From CAXBMB01 sp963976695 (GTDB lineage Bacteria > Pseudomonadota > Alphaproteobacteria > Kiloniellales > DSM-21159): a stretch of 64,000 nucleotides of DNA. The translations under genes and the position numbers were made by a program. Below are positions 34,019 to 42,699 of the stretch, piece by piece (the stretch's first letter is position 1; the number at the start of each line of letters is the position of its first letter). The stretch covers positions 1 to 64,000 of the forward strand of contig CAXBMB010000016.1 of assembly GCA_963976695.1 (NCBI GenBank), in the 5' to 3' direction. The notes beneath the pieces were generated by a model. That model did no database searches, was not told where the DNA came from, and saw only the letters and a program-made list of their open reading frames with translations.

Positions 34019-34353
34019 AGATCGTCACCCCTCACGCGCCGTTAGCGCCCTGCGCAATCTGTTGTACAAAATTAACATTCGTTGTATAAAATCAACGATA
34101 GAGATTTTGTCATGCTTTGTTTTGCCAAATCTTCGATTGGCGACCGCCCGCTCGCGATCGGGCCAATCCCGAATCAGTGTTGCATGGGCAGGGGAACAAG
34201 GTCCACGCGCCCCTGCCGAGAAAAAAGCCACCGCTGAAAAAGCGACCGGAAAGGCCGGCCGCGAAAGCCGGGCGACAGAATTATCAACCAAGGCGGCCCG
34301 CCGGCCGACTGTCACGTCAGCCGGCGGCCCCGATTATACGGCGCGAAACAGAT
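34019..34353. other. Divergent spacer of 335 bp between XRE regulator and desaturase
   Basis: The left part is AT-rich and carries the doubled operator at 34061-34096. The right part (34130-34340) is GC-rich and contains an open frame running into the desaturase, but it is Arg/Ala/Pro-rich and has no good ribosome-binding site, so it is treated as leader. Confidence 0.45.
34061..34096. promoter_or_regulatory. Doubled operator: two 16-bp direct repeats, 20-bp phase
   Basis: GTTGTACAAAATTAAC (34061-34076) and GTTGTATAAAATCAAC (34081-34096) match at 14 of 16 bases. Each has GTT...AAC ends, hence partial dyad symmetry. Start-to-start distance is 20 bp, close to two helical turns, suiting cooperative binding of two dimers. 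The pair lies 43-78 bases upstream of the XRE gene start, on the side facing the desaturase. Confidence 0.7.
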
Positions 34354-35475
34354 ATGAAATCACCCAAGGGTCCAAAATTTTCTCAACTTAGGTCTTCGGA
34401 AACTTCGTCCCGAAATTCCTTCCACACCCCCGGATCAGCAGCAAAAACAACCGGACGGCGACCGGGCGAAAAGGTCGCCTTGCCGCCCTGTTCGAAAAAA
34501 GTGGAATGGGTCACCCTGCTGTTGGCGGCGGTGATTTACGGCGCTTTTGGACTGCTAACCTGGTTTCATGCGCAAATACCGCTGTGGCTGCTGCTGCCGC
34601 TGGGGGCCTTCGTGGTGGCCTGGCAAGCCTCGCTGCAACATGAGGTGGTCCATGGTCATCCCACCCCTTGGCCGTTGATCAATCGCTTGCTGGTGCTGCC
34701 CAACCTGTGGCTCTGGCTGCCTTATGAATCCTACCGCGCCAGCCACCTGCGCCACCACCGCGACGAAGACCTGACCCAGCCTGGACTGGACCCGGAATCT
34801 TACTATGTCGCGCCCGAGGATTGGGCCCTGCTGTCCCGGTGGCGGCAGTCTTTTTATTGGCTTCGCAACACCTGCCTTGGCCGTTTTACGCTGGGCAGTC
34901 TGCAAATGGTCGTTGGGTTTTGGTGGGGCATGGGCCGGCGGATGATCAGCGGCGCGGCGGACTGGAAGGCGCTTGCGCTGCACGCGCTATCCGTCGCCCT
35001 GGTCTATGGCTGGGTCGTGGAGGTCAGTGGCTTTGCGTTTTCAAGCTACCTGTTGATCATGGTGCTTCCCGGATCGGCGCTCACCCTGGTTCGCTCCTTT
35101 CTCGAGCATCAGGCCGATCCCGCCGTCGGTCAGCGCACCGTGGCGGTCGAAGCCGGGCCGCTTTTCGCCCTGCTGTTCCTGAATAACAATCTGCACATCG
35201 TCCATCACGACCGCCCCGGCATGGCGTGGTATGATTTGCCACGCGAATACCGCCGAAACAAGGCGCACTACCTGCAACGCAACGCCGGCTATCGCTTTTC
35301 GGGCTATCTGGAAATCTTCTGCCGGTACTTTTTCTGGCCGAAGGAAAGCCCGGTGCATCCGGGCCAGGGCCGCGCCACCCTGGCCATGGCGCCGGCGACC
35401 CGGCCGGAGCTCAGTGACCGAATAACCAGCGACGCGCTGCTGACCGCCAGCGGGCAAAGCCTCCTGCCGCAGTAG
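34354..35475 (+). CDS. Membrane fatty acid desaturase-family di-iron protein
   Basis: A 373-residue integral membrane protein. Its three His boxes are HEVVHGH (96-102), HLRHH (131-135) and HIVHH (281-285), with EHQA near 251 as an extra ligand candidate. Hydrophobic segments lie near 52-70, 76-92, 112-123 and 210-245. These motifs bind the non-heme di-iron centre that uses O2 to desaturate or hydroxylate lipids. The N-terminal 45 residues are polar and variable. A divergent XRE regulator with a doubled operator suggests controlled expression, for example membrane adaptation. Carotenoid hydroxylase or alkane-type activity cannot be excluded. Confidence 0.88.
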   Translation: MKSPKGPKFSQLRSSETSSRNSFHTPGSAAKTTGRRPGEKVALPPCSKKVEWVTLLLAAVIYGAFGLLTWFHAQIPLWLLLPLGAFVVAWQASLQHEVVHGHPTPWPLINRLLVLPNLWLWLPYESYRASHLRHHRDEDLTQPGLDPESYYVAPEDWALLSRWRQSFYWLRNTCLGRFTLGSLQMVVGFWWGMGRRMISGAADWKALALHALSVALVYGWVVEVSGFAFSSYLLIMVLPGSALTLVRSFLEHQADPAVGQRTVAVEAGPLFALLFLNNNLHIVHHDRPGMAWYDLPREYRRNKAHYLQRNAGYRFSGYLEIFCRYFFWPKESPVHPGQGRATLAMAPATRPELSDRITSDALLTASGQSLLPQ

Positions 35476-35549
35476 CAACCAGAGTGTGATCGCCCCAGCA
35501 AGAAGCGCCCTGCGCGGCGGTTCAGGCGCAAACCGGGCGGCAGGCGGCC

Positions 35550-36371
35550 TCAGCCGTGCATTCTGGATGGCAGCTGGGCGATCAACAGCGGCTGGAAAAA
35601 TCCGGTTTTCTTCCGACCCAGCCACAGGATGTTCTCGAAACCGGCGCGGCGCAGGGCCCGGTTAACTTCCCGTCTTCGCAAGGCGCGAAACCAGCCGCTG
35701 AAGGTCATGGTCCGGGCGCGCGCGCCATCGCTCGCCGGCACGATCAAATACTGGGTCATATGATAGAGCGGCTCGTCTTTGCGCCAATCCCAGGTCTGGA
35801 ACAGCAGACGACGGCCGTAGGCGTCATCGATAACCCGCAAGGGAGTTGCGGCCTCGCGCCTGTCGATCAGGCCGTCATAGTCCCGCATTGAGGCGACGAA
35901 CCACCCGCCAGGCTTGAGGCTGAGGCCAATCTGCATCACGGCGTCCTGCAGGGCCGCCTCGCTCAACAGATTGGGCAGCGCATTGTCCAGGCAGAGCACC
36001 GCATCGAACACCCGGTCCTGCCAGCTGTCGGTCAAGCGACAGAGGTCGGCAACCTTGCCGTCCAGCGCATAACCCAGACGCGCCCCCTCCATCTGCGCGC
36101 GCCGCAGGTTGACTTCACTTTGGTCGCTCATCGCGATGCTGTGCCCGCGGCCGGCCAACCCCAACACCTGGGTGCCGATACCGCAGGTGGCGTCAAGCAG
36201 TTGGGCATCTTCGGGCAGGTTCAACTCTTCGCTCAGCACCGCGCTGATCACCTTCCCTTGCTGCTGGCAAGCATCTTCCCAGTTGTCATAGAGCAGGTGA
36301 TAGTGGTCGGCCAAAGGGTCAAACAGCCCACGGGCATCGTGCATTACGGAAAGCAAACAATGATCTGGCAT
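35550..36371 (-). CDS. Class I SAM-dependent methyltransferase
   Basis: A 273-residue methyltransferase. Motif I is LLDATCGIGTQVLGLAGRG (residues about 58-76), motif II region VFDAVLCLDNALPNLL, and the post-strand-4 block LSLKPGGWFVASMRDYD. The N-terminal YHLLYDNWEDACQQQG and the overall size resemble glycine/sarcosine N-methyltransferases and related small-molecule enzymes. If it methylates glycine or sarcosine it would make betaine, which would bear on the methyl metabolism at the right end; this is speculation. AAGG precedes the ATG at 36371. Convergent with the desaturase. Confidence 0.85.
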   Translation of the reverse strand: MPDHCLLSVMHDARGLFDPLADHYHLLYDNWEDACQQQGKVISAVLSEELNLPEDAQLLDATCGIGTQVLGLAGRGHSIAMSDQSEVNLRRAQMEGARLGYALDGKVADLCRLTDSWQDRVFDAVLCLDNALPNLLSEAALQDAVMQIGLSLKPGGWFVASMRDYDGLIDRREAATPLRVIDDAYGRRLLFQTWDWRKDEPLYHMTQYLIVPASDGARARTMTFSGWFRALRRREVNRALRRAGFENILWLGRKKTGFFQPLLIAQLPSRMHG

Positions 36372-36800
36372 GGAACCTTAACTGGCTAGAGTTGGATCGG
36401 TCCAAAAGGAATCGCTTCGTGATCCCGGTCCAGGCCGTCAATCCGCCTCTGCGCTATCTGTCGCGGCGTGCGTGACGACGGGAGCAATGCACCCAGCGCT
36501 TCCTTGTCAGTCGCGCACACGCGGGAATGCCCGGAGGCGGCGGAACGAACAGCACGACGCCCAGCCGACAACCGGTCGGACTCGGGACCACCGGCAGCCG
36601 TATCTTTGCGTCGAACAAAACCGGCTTGTTTGACCGCAGCCAAACGAATCAGAAATACGCCTGCCGGCCGATTTTTCAAGTTAAACCGAGGTCATGTTGG
36701 CGCGCCCCGATGTGGCCACCGGCAGGCCGGGTGGGCCGGCTGGAAGCGGGTTCCCCGCGGCGATCAAGCGCCCAACGCCTCTTTGTTCCTCGCCCACCGT
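36372..36800. other. Spacer of 429 bp, no gene recognised
   Basis: The sequence AGAGTTGGATCGGTCCAAAA near 36387-36406 resembles, in reverse, the ACCGATCC sequence near other intergenic elements. Open frames here are Arg/Pro-rich with no homology or ribosome-binding site. I see no strong hairpin. Confidence 0.4.
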
Positions 36801-37274
36801 CTAAATCGGCGCGCGGCTCGGTCGGGAAAGCAGGAATACGGCAACCGCCACCAGGGCGGCGCCCATGCCCAGCGTGCCGTAGAGCGGTGGCTGCACAAAG
36901 AAGGCGACATAGACAAAACTGGCGCTCATCGTTGCCAGCGCCAGGATCTTGGCGCGAACCGGCACCACCTGATGATCATGCCAGGCCCGAACCGACGCGC
37001 CCAACCTGGGGTGATGGAACAGCCAGTCGCGCAACGGATGGGACGAGCGCGCAAAGCACCAAAGCGCCAGCAGCAGGAAGGGGGTTGTCGGCAGGATCGG
37101 CAGGAAGATTCCAACCAGGGCGGTGGCGACGAACAGCCCGCCCAACGCCATCAGCACAAACCGAAGCGGCCGCGCCGGCATGGGGGTGTCGTCGCCCGTG
37201 CCGGCTGGGGTCGGCCCCGACGGACGAGATCGCCCGCCGTCGGTTGCCTGTTTGATCTTTTCCGCTTGCGACAT
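36801..37274 (-). CDS. YbaN/DUF454-family inner membrane protein
   Basis: A 157-residue protein. After a polar N-terminus of about 35 residues come the DUF454 blocks: PLRFVLMALGGLFVATALVG, IFLPILPTTPFLLLALWCFA, SSHPLRDWLFHHPRLG, and two further hydrophobic segments (AKILALATMSASFVYVAFFV and GMGAALVAVAVFLL). The family has about four membrane helices and no assigned biochemical role. Context gives no hint: neighbours are a methyltransferase and an unrelated exported protein. Confidence 0.88.
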   Translation of the reverse strand: MSQAEKIKQATDGGRSRPSGPTPAGTGDDTPMPARPLRFVLMALGGLFVATALVGIFLPILPTTPFLLLALWCFARSSHPLRDWLFHHPRLGASVRAWHDHQVVPVRAKILALATMSASFVYVAFFVQPPLYGTLGMGAALVAVAVFLLSRPSRAPI

Positions 37275-37487
37275 GGTTTCCGAGGGTTCTTGGGGGACTT
37301 GGCGGTCTTTGGCGGTGCTAGCGGGAGCTTCTACAGCGCCGCAGCGTACGCCGCACAGCGTAACCGCCGACGTTGTTTCGGCGCAACGAAAACCACAGGT
37401 CCAGCGGCGCCAACGGGAATTCGCCGCTGAAACAGAAAGCTGCCGCGGCGGACACCGGAGCCGTAGACAGGCCTATTGGCGCAACAT

Positions 37488-38180
37488 CTATTGACGCAAC
37501 AGGGTATAGTTGTAGGTCTGCCCCTCGCCCACCTCGATAACATGCTTGACCAGCCGTTCCCGATTCATCGCGTGAACCATATACCAGCCTGCCGGCAACA
37601 CCATGCGGGGGGCGCTTTCGCCGCTTTGATGCAACACCCGCCGCTTGCCGTTGGCGTCCTTGCCATAGGTCATGACGGTCCAGACCAGTCCGTTCTTCAG
37701 GGCCTTGGCGCCGATCGCCGGAATCATTCGCAAATTGACCTCACCCGCGCCGAGATTGACCACATATTTCTGCGTGCCGGCGTCGACCGCAATCTCCTCT
37801 TCCACCGTGGTGGCGTCATACGAGGTCTGCAGCCGGTAGCGCCCTTCGGGCAAGGAAATACGCTTGGCCTTTCCCTTGGTGGCGACGACTTCCTTGCTGG
37901 TTTTCAGTCCGCCCAGTCCCTCCAACAGGTAGGTCACGTTGCCGGTCACCGGGCGCGCGCCAGCGGTAATGACGGTGGAGAGTTGCACCGATCGCAGCAC
38001 CGGCGGCGTCAGCTTGTTGGTCTTGACCTTGGAGCCGCCGCCAAACAGGGAAAACCCCCGCGTGGCGCTGCTGCCGGTCACGGTTTGGTTGCGATCGGTC
38101 TGATCCGCCCGCGCCGGCAGGCCCTGCAACAGCAGAAAGGAAAGCAAAAGCCCCGAAACAACCCAACCAAACCCGCGCAT
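37488..38180 (-). CDS. Hypothetical exported beta-rich protein
   Basis: A 230-residue protein with signal peptide (GWVVSGLLLSFLLLQGLPA, cleavage near ARA-DQ). The mature part repeats a beta-sandwich-like pattern with alternating hydrophobics: VTYLLEGLGG, ISLPEGRYRLQTSYDATTV, VVNLGAGEVNLRMIP and VLPAGWYMVHAMNRERLV. Such LPxGxYxL units recall carboxypeptidase-regulatory or PEGA-like domains, repeated twice or three times. No catalytic residues are apparent. The ATG at 38180 has GGGGGA upstream. Location is probably periplasmic or surface; role unknown. Confidence 0.7.
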   Translation of the reverse strand: MRGFGWVVSGLLLSFLLLQGLPARADQTDRNQTVTGSSATRGFSLFGGGSKVKTNKLTPPVLRSVQLSTVITAGARPVTGNVTYLLEGLGGLKTSKEVVATKGKAKRISLPEGRYRLQTSYDATTVEEEIAVDAGTQKYVVNLGAGEVNLRMIPAIGAKALKNGLVWTVMTYGKDANGKRRVLHQSGESAPRMVLPAGWYMVHAMNRERLVKHVIEVGEGQTYNYTLLRQ

Positions 38181-38305
38181 CTGAGGTCCCCCGAAAGTGC
38201 CCAATCGGACGGTACTATGACCTGATGGCTCTTTACAAGTTGTGAAGCCGTTCCGCGCGGCGGCGCGAAAAGGCCTTGGCGGCCGCGCCGCGGCGGCCGA
38301 CCGGC

Positions 38306-38418
38306 AAAACAAAAAAGGCGCGCCACCCCCGCGGCTTCGAAAAGCAGCCACCGGAGACGACGCGCCAATCCTGTCGGCAAGACGCCCGGCCGGAGGGATA
38401 TTTTGCCGGCCGGGCGTC
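38306..38418 (-). terminator. Two hairpins downstream of fhs
   Basis: GACGCCCGGCCGG (38381-38393) and CCGGCCGGGCGTC (38406-38418) form a perfect 13-bp stem 12 bases after the fhs stop on the minus strand. A second candidate stem, GGCGCG (38361-38366) with CGCGCC (38317-38322) as read on the minus strand, is followed by TTTTTTGTTTT. Together they should end leftward fhs transcription. Confidence 0.7.
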
Positions 38419-38429
38419 GTCTTTCGGCT

Positions 38430-40103
38430 TTAGAAGAGGCCCTCGATTTGCCCTTCGCTGTTCAACTGGATGCTGTTGGCGGCGGGGACCCGAGGCAAGC
38501 CCGGCATGGTCATGATATCGCCGCACACCACCACGATGAATTCCGCGCCCGCCGCAAGACGAACCTCACGGATGGTCAGGGAGTGCCCGGAGGGCGCGCC
38601 CTTGAGATTGGGGTCGGTGGAGAAGGAATACTGAGTTTTGGCCATACAAACCGGCATATGGCCGTAGCCACCGTCCTGCAACTCCTTGATCTGGCCGCGC
38701 ACCGACTTGTCGGCCTGGATATCGTCGGCGCCATAAAGCTGCACGGCAATGGTCTTGACCTTCTCCCAAATCGGCATGTCGTCGGGATAAAGCGGCGCAA
38801 ACTGATCGGCGCTCGATTCCACCAGCGCGACAACCTTCTCCGCCAGTTCCTTGGTGCCCTTGGACCCCTCGGCCCAGTGACTGGCCAGCACCGCATCCAC
38901 GCCCTGCTCGCCGGCCGCCTCGCGGACCGCTTCAATCTCCTCGGCGGTGTCGGCGATGAACTGGTTGATCGCCACCACCACCGGAACGCCGAAGCGCTTC
39001 ACGTTGGCCACATGGCGCTGCAGGTTGGCCGCGCCCCGACGCACCGCCTCGACATCCGGCTTGCTCAGGTCTTCCTTGGCGACCCCGCCGTGCATCTTCA
39101 ACGCGCGCACCGTTGCCACCACAACCGCGGCATTGGGGCTCAATCCCGCCTTGCGACACTTGATGTCAAAAAACTTTTCCGCGCCGAGATCGGCGCCGAA
39201 GCCGGCTTCCGTGACCACGAAATCAGCCATTTTCAGCGCCGTCTTGGTGGCGATCACCGAGTTGCAGCCATGGGCGATGTTGGCGAAGGGGCCGCCGTGA
39301 ATGAAGGCCGGATTGTTTTCCAGAGTCTGCACCAGGTTGGGCGACAGCGCGTCCTTCAGCAGCACGGCCATCGGGCCGGCGGCCATGAGATCGCTGGCGT
39401 GAATCGGCGTTTTGTCGCGGGTGTAGGCCACCACAATCTTGCCCAGGCGGGTGGTCAGGTCTTCCAGATCCTCAGACAGGCAGAAGATCGCCATAACCTC
39501 GGAAGCGACAACAATGTCAAAGCCGTCCTCGCGCGGAAAGCCATTGGCCACGCCCCCTAGGTTGGCATTGATCTGACGCAGCGCGCGATCGTTCATGTCC
39601 ACCACCCGGCGCCAGGTAACCCGGCGGGAATCAATGGCCAACGCGTTGCCCCAGTAGATGTGATTGTCAATCAGCGCCGACAGCAGGTTGTGGGCGATGC
39701 CGATGGCGTGGAAATCACCGGTGAAATGGAGGTTGATATCCTCCATCGGAACCACTTGCGCGTAGCCGCCGCCGGCGGCGCCGCCCTTCATGCCGAAGCA
39801 GGGGCCCAGCGACGGCTCGCGCAGGCAGATCAAGGCGTTCTTGCCGATGGCGTTAAGACCATCGCCCAAGCCAACCGTGGTGGTGGTTTTGCCTTCGCCA
39901 GCCGGCGTGGGCGTGATGGCGGTCACCAGGATCAGCTTGCCATCTTTCCGGTCCTTCAGACCATCGATGTAGTCGAAGGAAAGCTTTCCTTTATAAGGGC
40001 CGTACTGGAGGATTTGATCCGCCGGAACGTCCATTTTCGCGGCGATTTCGGTGATTGGCTTCATGGTCGCCTCGCGGGCGATTTCGATGTCACTCTTGGG
40101 CAT
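38430..40103 (-). CDS. fhs: Formate--tetrahydrofolate ligase
   Basis: A 557-residue enzyme that makes 10-formyl-THF from formate, ATP and THF, or in reverse releases formate with ATP synthesis. The P-loop TPTPAGEGKTTTTVGLG is at residues 64-80; GPCFGMKGGAAGGGYAQV, FHAIGIAHNLL, FVVTEAGFGADLGAEKFFD and KTQYSFSTDP are hallmark blocks. The ATG at 40103 begins a normal-length protein; the in-frame extension is not family-like. In this window it would bridge methyl-THF oxidation and formate dehydrogenase, a methylotrophic use suggested by gene content. Confidence 0.96.
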   Translation of the reverse strand: MPKSDIEIAREATMKPITEIAAKMDVPADQILQYGPYKGKLSFDYIDGLKDRKDGKLILVTAITPTPAGEGKTTTTVGLGDGLNAIGKNALICLREPSLGPCFGMKGGAAGGGYAQVVPMEDINLHFTGDFHAIGIAHNLLSALIDNHIYWGNALAIDSRRVTWRRVVDMNDRALRQINANLGGVANGFPREDGFDIVVASEVMAIFCLSEDLEDLTTRLGKIVVAYTRDKTPIHASDLMAAGPMAVLLKDALSPNLVQTLENNPAFIHGGPFANIAHGCNSVIATKTALKMADFVVTEAGFGADLGAEKFFDIKCRKAGLSPNAAVVVATVRALKMHGGVAKEDLSKPDVEAVRRGAANLQRHVANVKRFGVPVVVAINQFIADTAEEIEAVREAAGEQGVDAVLASHWAEGSKGTKELAEKVVALVESSADQFAPLYPDDMPIWEKVKTIAVQLYGADDIQADKSVRGQIKELQDGGYGHMPVCMAKTQYSFSTDPNLKGAPSGHSLTIREVRLAAGAEFIVVVCGDIMTMPGLPRVPAANSIQLNSEGQIEGLF

Positions 40104-40522
40104 GAACCCTCTATCCCTTTCCAACAAGCTGTCGCCTTCCGGCGCAGCCCGATCCGTGGTCCTAAATTCGGCAGGTTCAAAGACACAATGGAACAGCCGT
40201 CGCGCTGGCGCCCCCCCCTTTGACCAATGACCGGAAGCTACTTGCAGCGTCGCAAGGCAACTGTCCTGAGATCGACGGACCCACGACGGATCGCGCCACA
40301 ATTGTCCTCGACCGCGCCCGTGGTTGACAAGGAAGGCGGCGCCCGGCGCGGCGATTTGGTCATCAGGCACCCTCTAACAGGTTGATAACAAAGCTGGCTC
40401 CGAAAGCCGCGCCGAAAAAACCTGCCGGCACAAATCCGGTCCGACAGGAAATACCACCCTGGAAGATTGCCGGGGGCCGCCTTGCAACGGTCAAACGCCT
40501 GTCGCAAGCGCCCGGCGCGCCC
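40104..40522. other. Spacer of 419 bp between fhs and LysR gene
   Basis: No gene recognised. A weak hairpin followed by TTTTTT on the minus strand (CCGG...CCGG, about 40422-40440) could terminate the LysR gene. The fhs promoter presumably lies within 40110-40260. I see no known riboswitch core. Confidence 0.35.
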
Positions 40523-41458
40523 TCACGCCTGGCGATCCGGCAGCGGCTCTGGCGCAACCAGTTGATTTTCCGATTGAAACTGTGACGCCGCCGCCATGAA
40601 CCAATTGCGAAAAGCCAACACCAGTTCCCGTTCCAAAGCCTTCGGCGGATAGACCAAATGATAGGCGAACTCGGCCTTCTGGATTTCGGGAAAGGGGATC
40701 ACCAGGCGTTGTTTTTTCAGATCGTCGGCGATCAGCGCGCGGTTTCCCAGGGCAACCCCCTGCCCGTTGACCGCCAACTCCACCAAGATGGCGCTGTCGT
40801 CCAGCACCAAACCGGGACAGGATTCCCTTTGCTCGACACCGGCCGCGCGCAGCCACTGGATCCACTCCTGCCGGTTTTCCATGTGCAGCAAGGTATGCCG
40901 CAAAAGATCCGCCGGCTCATTCAGCGGCCTGTCGCCGGACAGAAGGCTGGGGGCGCAGACCGGCACCCGATCCACCGAAAGCGCGCATTCACTGATCAGC
41001 CCGGGCCAATTCCCCCGACCGTAGCGGATCGCCAGGTCAACCTTGTCACGGTCAAAATCAACCAACGAAATCGAGTGGGTCAGGCGCAGATCAACCGCTG
41101 GATTTTCTTCCCAAAATTGACTGAGACGCAGCGCCAGCCACTTGCTGCTGAACGACGGCGTGGTGGAAACGGTCAGCGAGCGGTCGTCTCTTGTCTGCTC
41201 CAACACCGACAGACCGTCCTTGAGTTGTTGCAGGCTCATTTGCACGAAAGGCAACAGCAAAGTCCCCTGCTGGGTCAGCTCCAGCCGCCGGGTAAAGCGC
41301 CGAAACATCTTCACCCCCAACAGGTCTTCCATCGTGCGAATTTGATGGCTGATGGCCGCTTGGGTGACCGCAAGGTCCTGTGCGGCTTTGGTGAAGGACA
41401 GATGGCGCGCCGCGGCCTCAAACGCGCGCAAGGCCGCCAAGGATGGTAAGTGCGTCAC
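40523..41458 (-). CDS. LysR-family regulator, GcvA-like
   Basis: A 311-residue regulator. The N-terminal winged HTH (PSLAALRAFEAAARHLSFTK, then LAVTQAAISHQIRTME) and FRRFTRRLELTQQG are typical of the GcvA subgroup. The effector domain has TVSTTPSFSSKWLALRL, the usual dimer strand, and GVALGNRALIADDL. GcvA controls glycine cleavage in enterobacteria; that assignment cannot be transferred here. It lies upstream of fhs on the same strand and divergent from a small gene at 41633, either of which may be its target. Confidence 0.9.
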   Translation of the reverse strand: MTHLPSLAALRAFEAAARHLSFTKAAQDLAVTQAAISHQIRTMEDLLGVKMFRRFTRRLELTQQGTLLLPFVQMSLQQLKDGLSVLEQTRDDRSLTVSTTPSFSSKWLALRLSQFWEENPAVDLRLTHSISLVDFDRDKVDLAIRYGRGNWPGLISECALSVDRVPVCAPSLLSGDRPLNEPADLLRHTLLHMENRQEWIQWLRAAGVEQRESCPGLVLDDSAILVELAVNGQGVALGNRALIADDLKKQRLVIPFPEIQKAEFAYHLVYPPKALERELVLAFRNWFMAAASQFQSENQLVAPEPLPDRQA

Positions 41459-41632
41459 AGCCGTGATCCCGCCAAGTTATGGATAAGATTTTCATATACA
41501 TAGTACCGCAAAACATCGTTTGTCGCGACGCGACGGAAGCCTCATCTTTCAGGCATGGAAACACCACGAAAGCGAAAGCGGCCCAGACCGCGACACCTGT
41601 CACCACAGGCGATGCCATGAAAGGATCGTACC

Positions 41633-41884
41633 ATGAACAGCCCCCTGGTTTCCTCCCTGCTGCTGGCCAGCGGCCTTCCCCAACCGCCCAATCCCTACAG
41701 CAGCAATTTTCTGCAAGGCCACCACCATGCCGACCGGCCCCAGCTTCGCGTGGCGCAAAAGCCATCAAGCTTGGCGCGCGGCTTGGGTTGGAGTTTGGAA
41801 AAGCTCGGCCGGGGACTGCAGAATCTGGGTCAGAAAATGCGTCAACCGCTGGTCGACATCCCGCCGCTGCCGGATGCTTCCTAG
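41633..41884 (+). CDS. Small hypothetical protein divergent from LysR gene
   Basis: An 83-residue reading frame starting with ATG after AAAGGA at a spacing of 8. It is Ser/Leu/Pro/Gln-rich (SSLLLASGLPQPPNPYSSN), has an amphipathic centre (LARGLGWSLEKLGRGLQNLG) and ends IPPLPDAS. I do not recognise a family. The good ribosome-binding site and divergent placement to a LysR gene support it being real. There is no signal peptide or membrane helix. It may be the LysR target. Confidence 0.5.
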   Translation: MNSPLVSSLLLASGLPQPPNPYSSNFLQGHHHADRPQLRVAQKPSSLARGLGWSLEKLGRGLQNLGQKMRQPLVDIPPLPDAS

Positions 41885-41939
41885 AAGCCGATCGGTTTGA
41901 ACCGAAGCGCGGCCGGCGGCTGTTTCAGTCGATCGGCCG

Positions 41940-42632
41940 CTAGACCAGCCAGCGATCTAAAAATTTCTCCAGCCAGTCACCCAAGGGCGCGTGATAGACT
42001 TGCCGCTGGCGCAACTGGGCGTCCCAATCTTGCGCCCCCGGCTCGTCAAGCATATGACCAGCCTCGGCAACCCAGTGGTCCATCATGTCCAGGGTGACCT
42101 CCGGGTGGTACTGCAGGCCGTAGACCTTCTTGCTCAGGCGAAAGGCCTGGTTGGGATAGACCGTGCCCCGGGCCAGCAGTTCGGCATTTTCAGGCAGCGA
42201 AAAGCCTTCCTTGTGCCACTGATAAACCATCAGCGCTTCCGGGATGATCTCCTTGCCGCCATTGACCGGCGAAATCGGCACATAGCCGATCTCCGACAGC
42301 GCCTCGGGATGGCGGGTCACCTGCGCGCCGAACGCCTTGGCCAGCAGTTGTCCGCCAAGGCAGATGCCGAGCAGCGGTCGATCATCCGCCACCCAGCTGC
42401 GGATCCAAGCCAGTTCGTCGCGCAGATAATCGATCTGGTCGGATTGGCTGGCCATCTGTGCGCCGCCATAGATAACGGCGGCTTTATACGCCGCATCCGG
42501 CGCCGGCAGACGGTCGCCTTGCGCCACCCACCGGGTATCCAAGTCATAGCCACGCGTCCGCAAGTTCTGCGCCAGTCGATCTTCCTGCACCGACTTCATA
42601 TGGCGAACCAATAGAATTTTCTCACCCATCAA
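41940..42632 (-). CDS. Class I glutamine amidotransferase (GMP-synthase-like)
   Basis: A 230-residue stand-alone GATase1 protein. The nucleophile is Cys91 in LLGICLGGQLLA; the catalytic pair is His176 and Glu178 in LQYHPEVT. VIYGGAQMASQSDQIDYL is usual in the GMP-synthase-like amidotransferase group, whose members include YfeJ-like proteins and amide hydrolases of unknown partners. No synthetase domain is fused. It may hydrolyse glutamyl amides on its own. The start is MMGEK; the second Met at 42629 is equally possible. Confidence 0.9.
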   Translation of the reverse strand: MMGEKILLVRHMKSVQEDRLAQNLRTRGYDLDTRWVAQGDRLPAPDAAYKAAVIYGGAQMASQSDQIDYLRDELAWIRSWVADDRPLLGICLGGQLLAKAFGAQVTRHPEALSEIGYVPISPVNGGKEIIPEALMVYQWHKEGFSLPENAELLARGTVYPNQAFRLSKKVYGLQYHPEVTLDMMDHWVAEAGHMLDEPGAQDWDAQLRQRQVYHAPLGDWLEKFLDRWLV

Positions 42633-42699
42633 CGGATTGTCTTTCCTTGCAGTGGATCTTGCGTGACGGGCCCGCCGTGGCGGCCAAGCGGCTGGTCAC

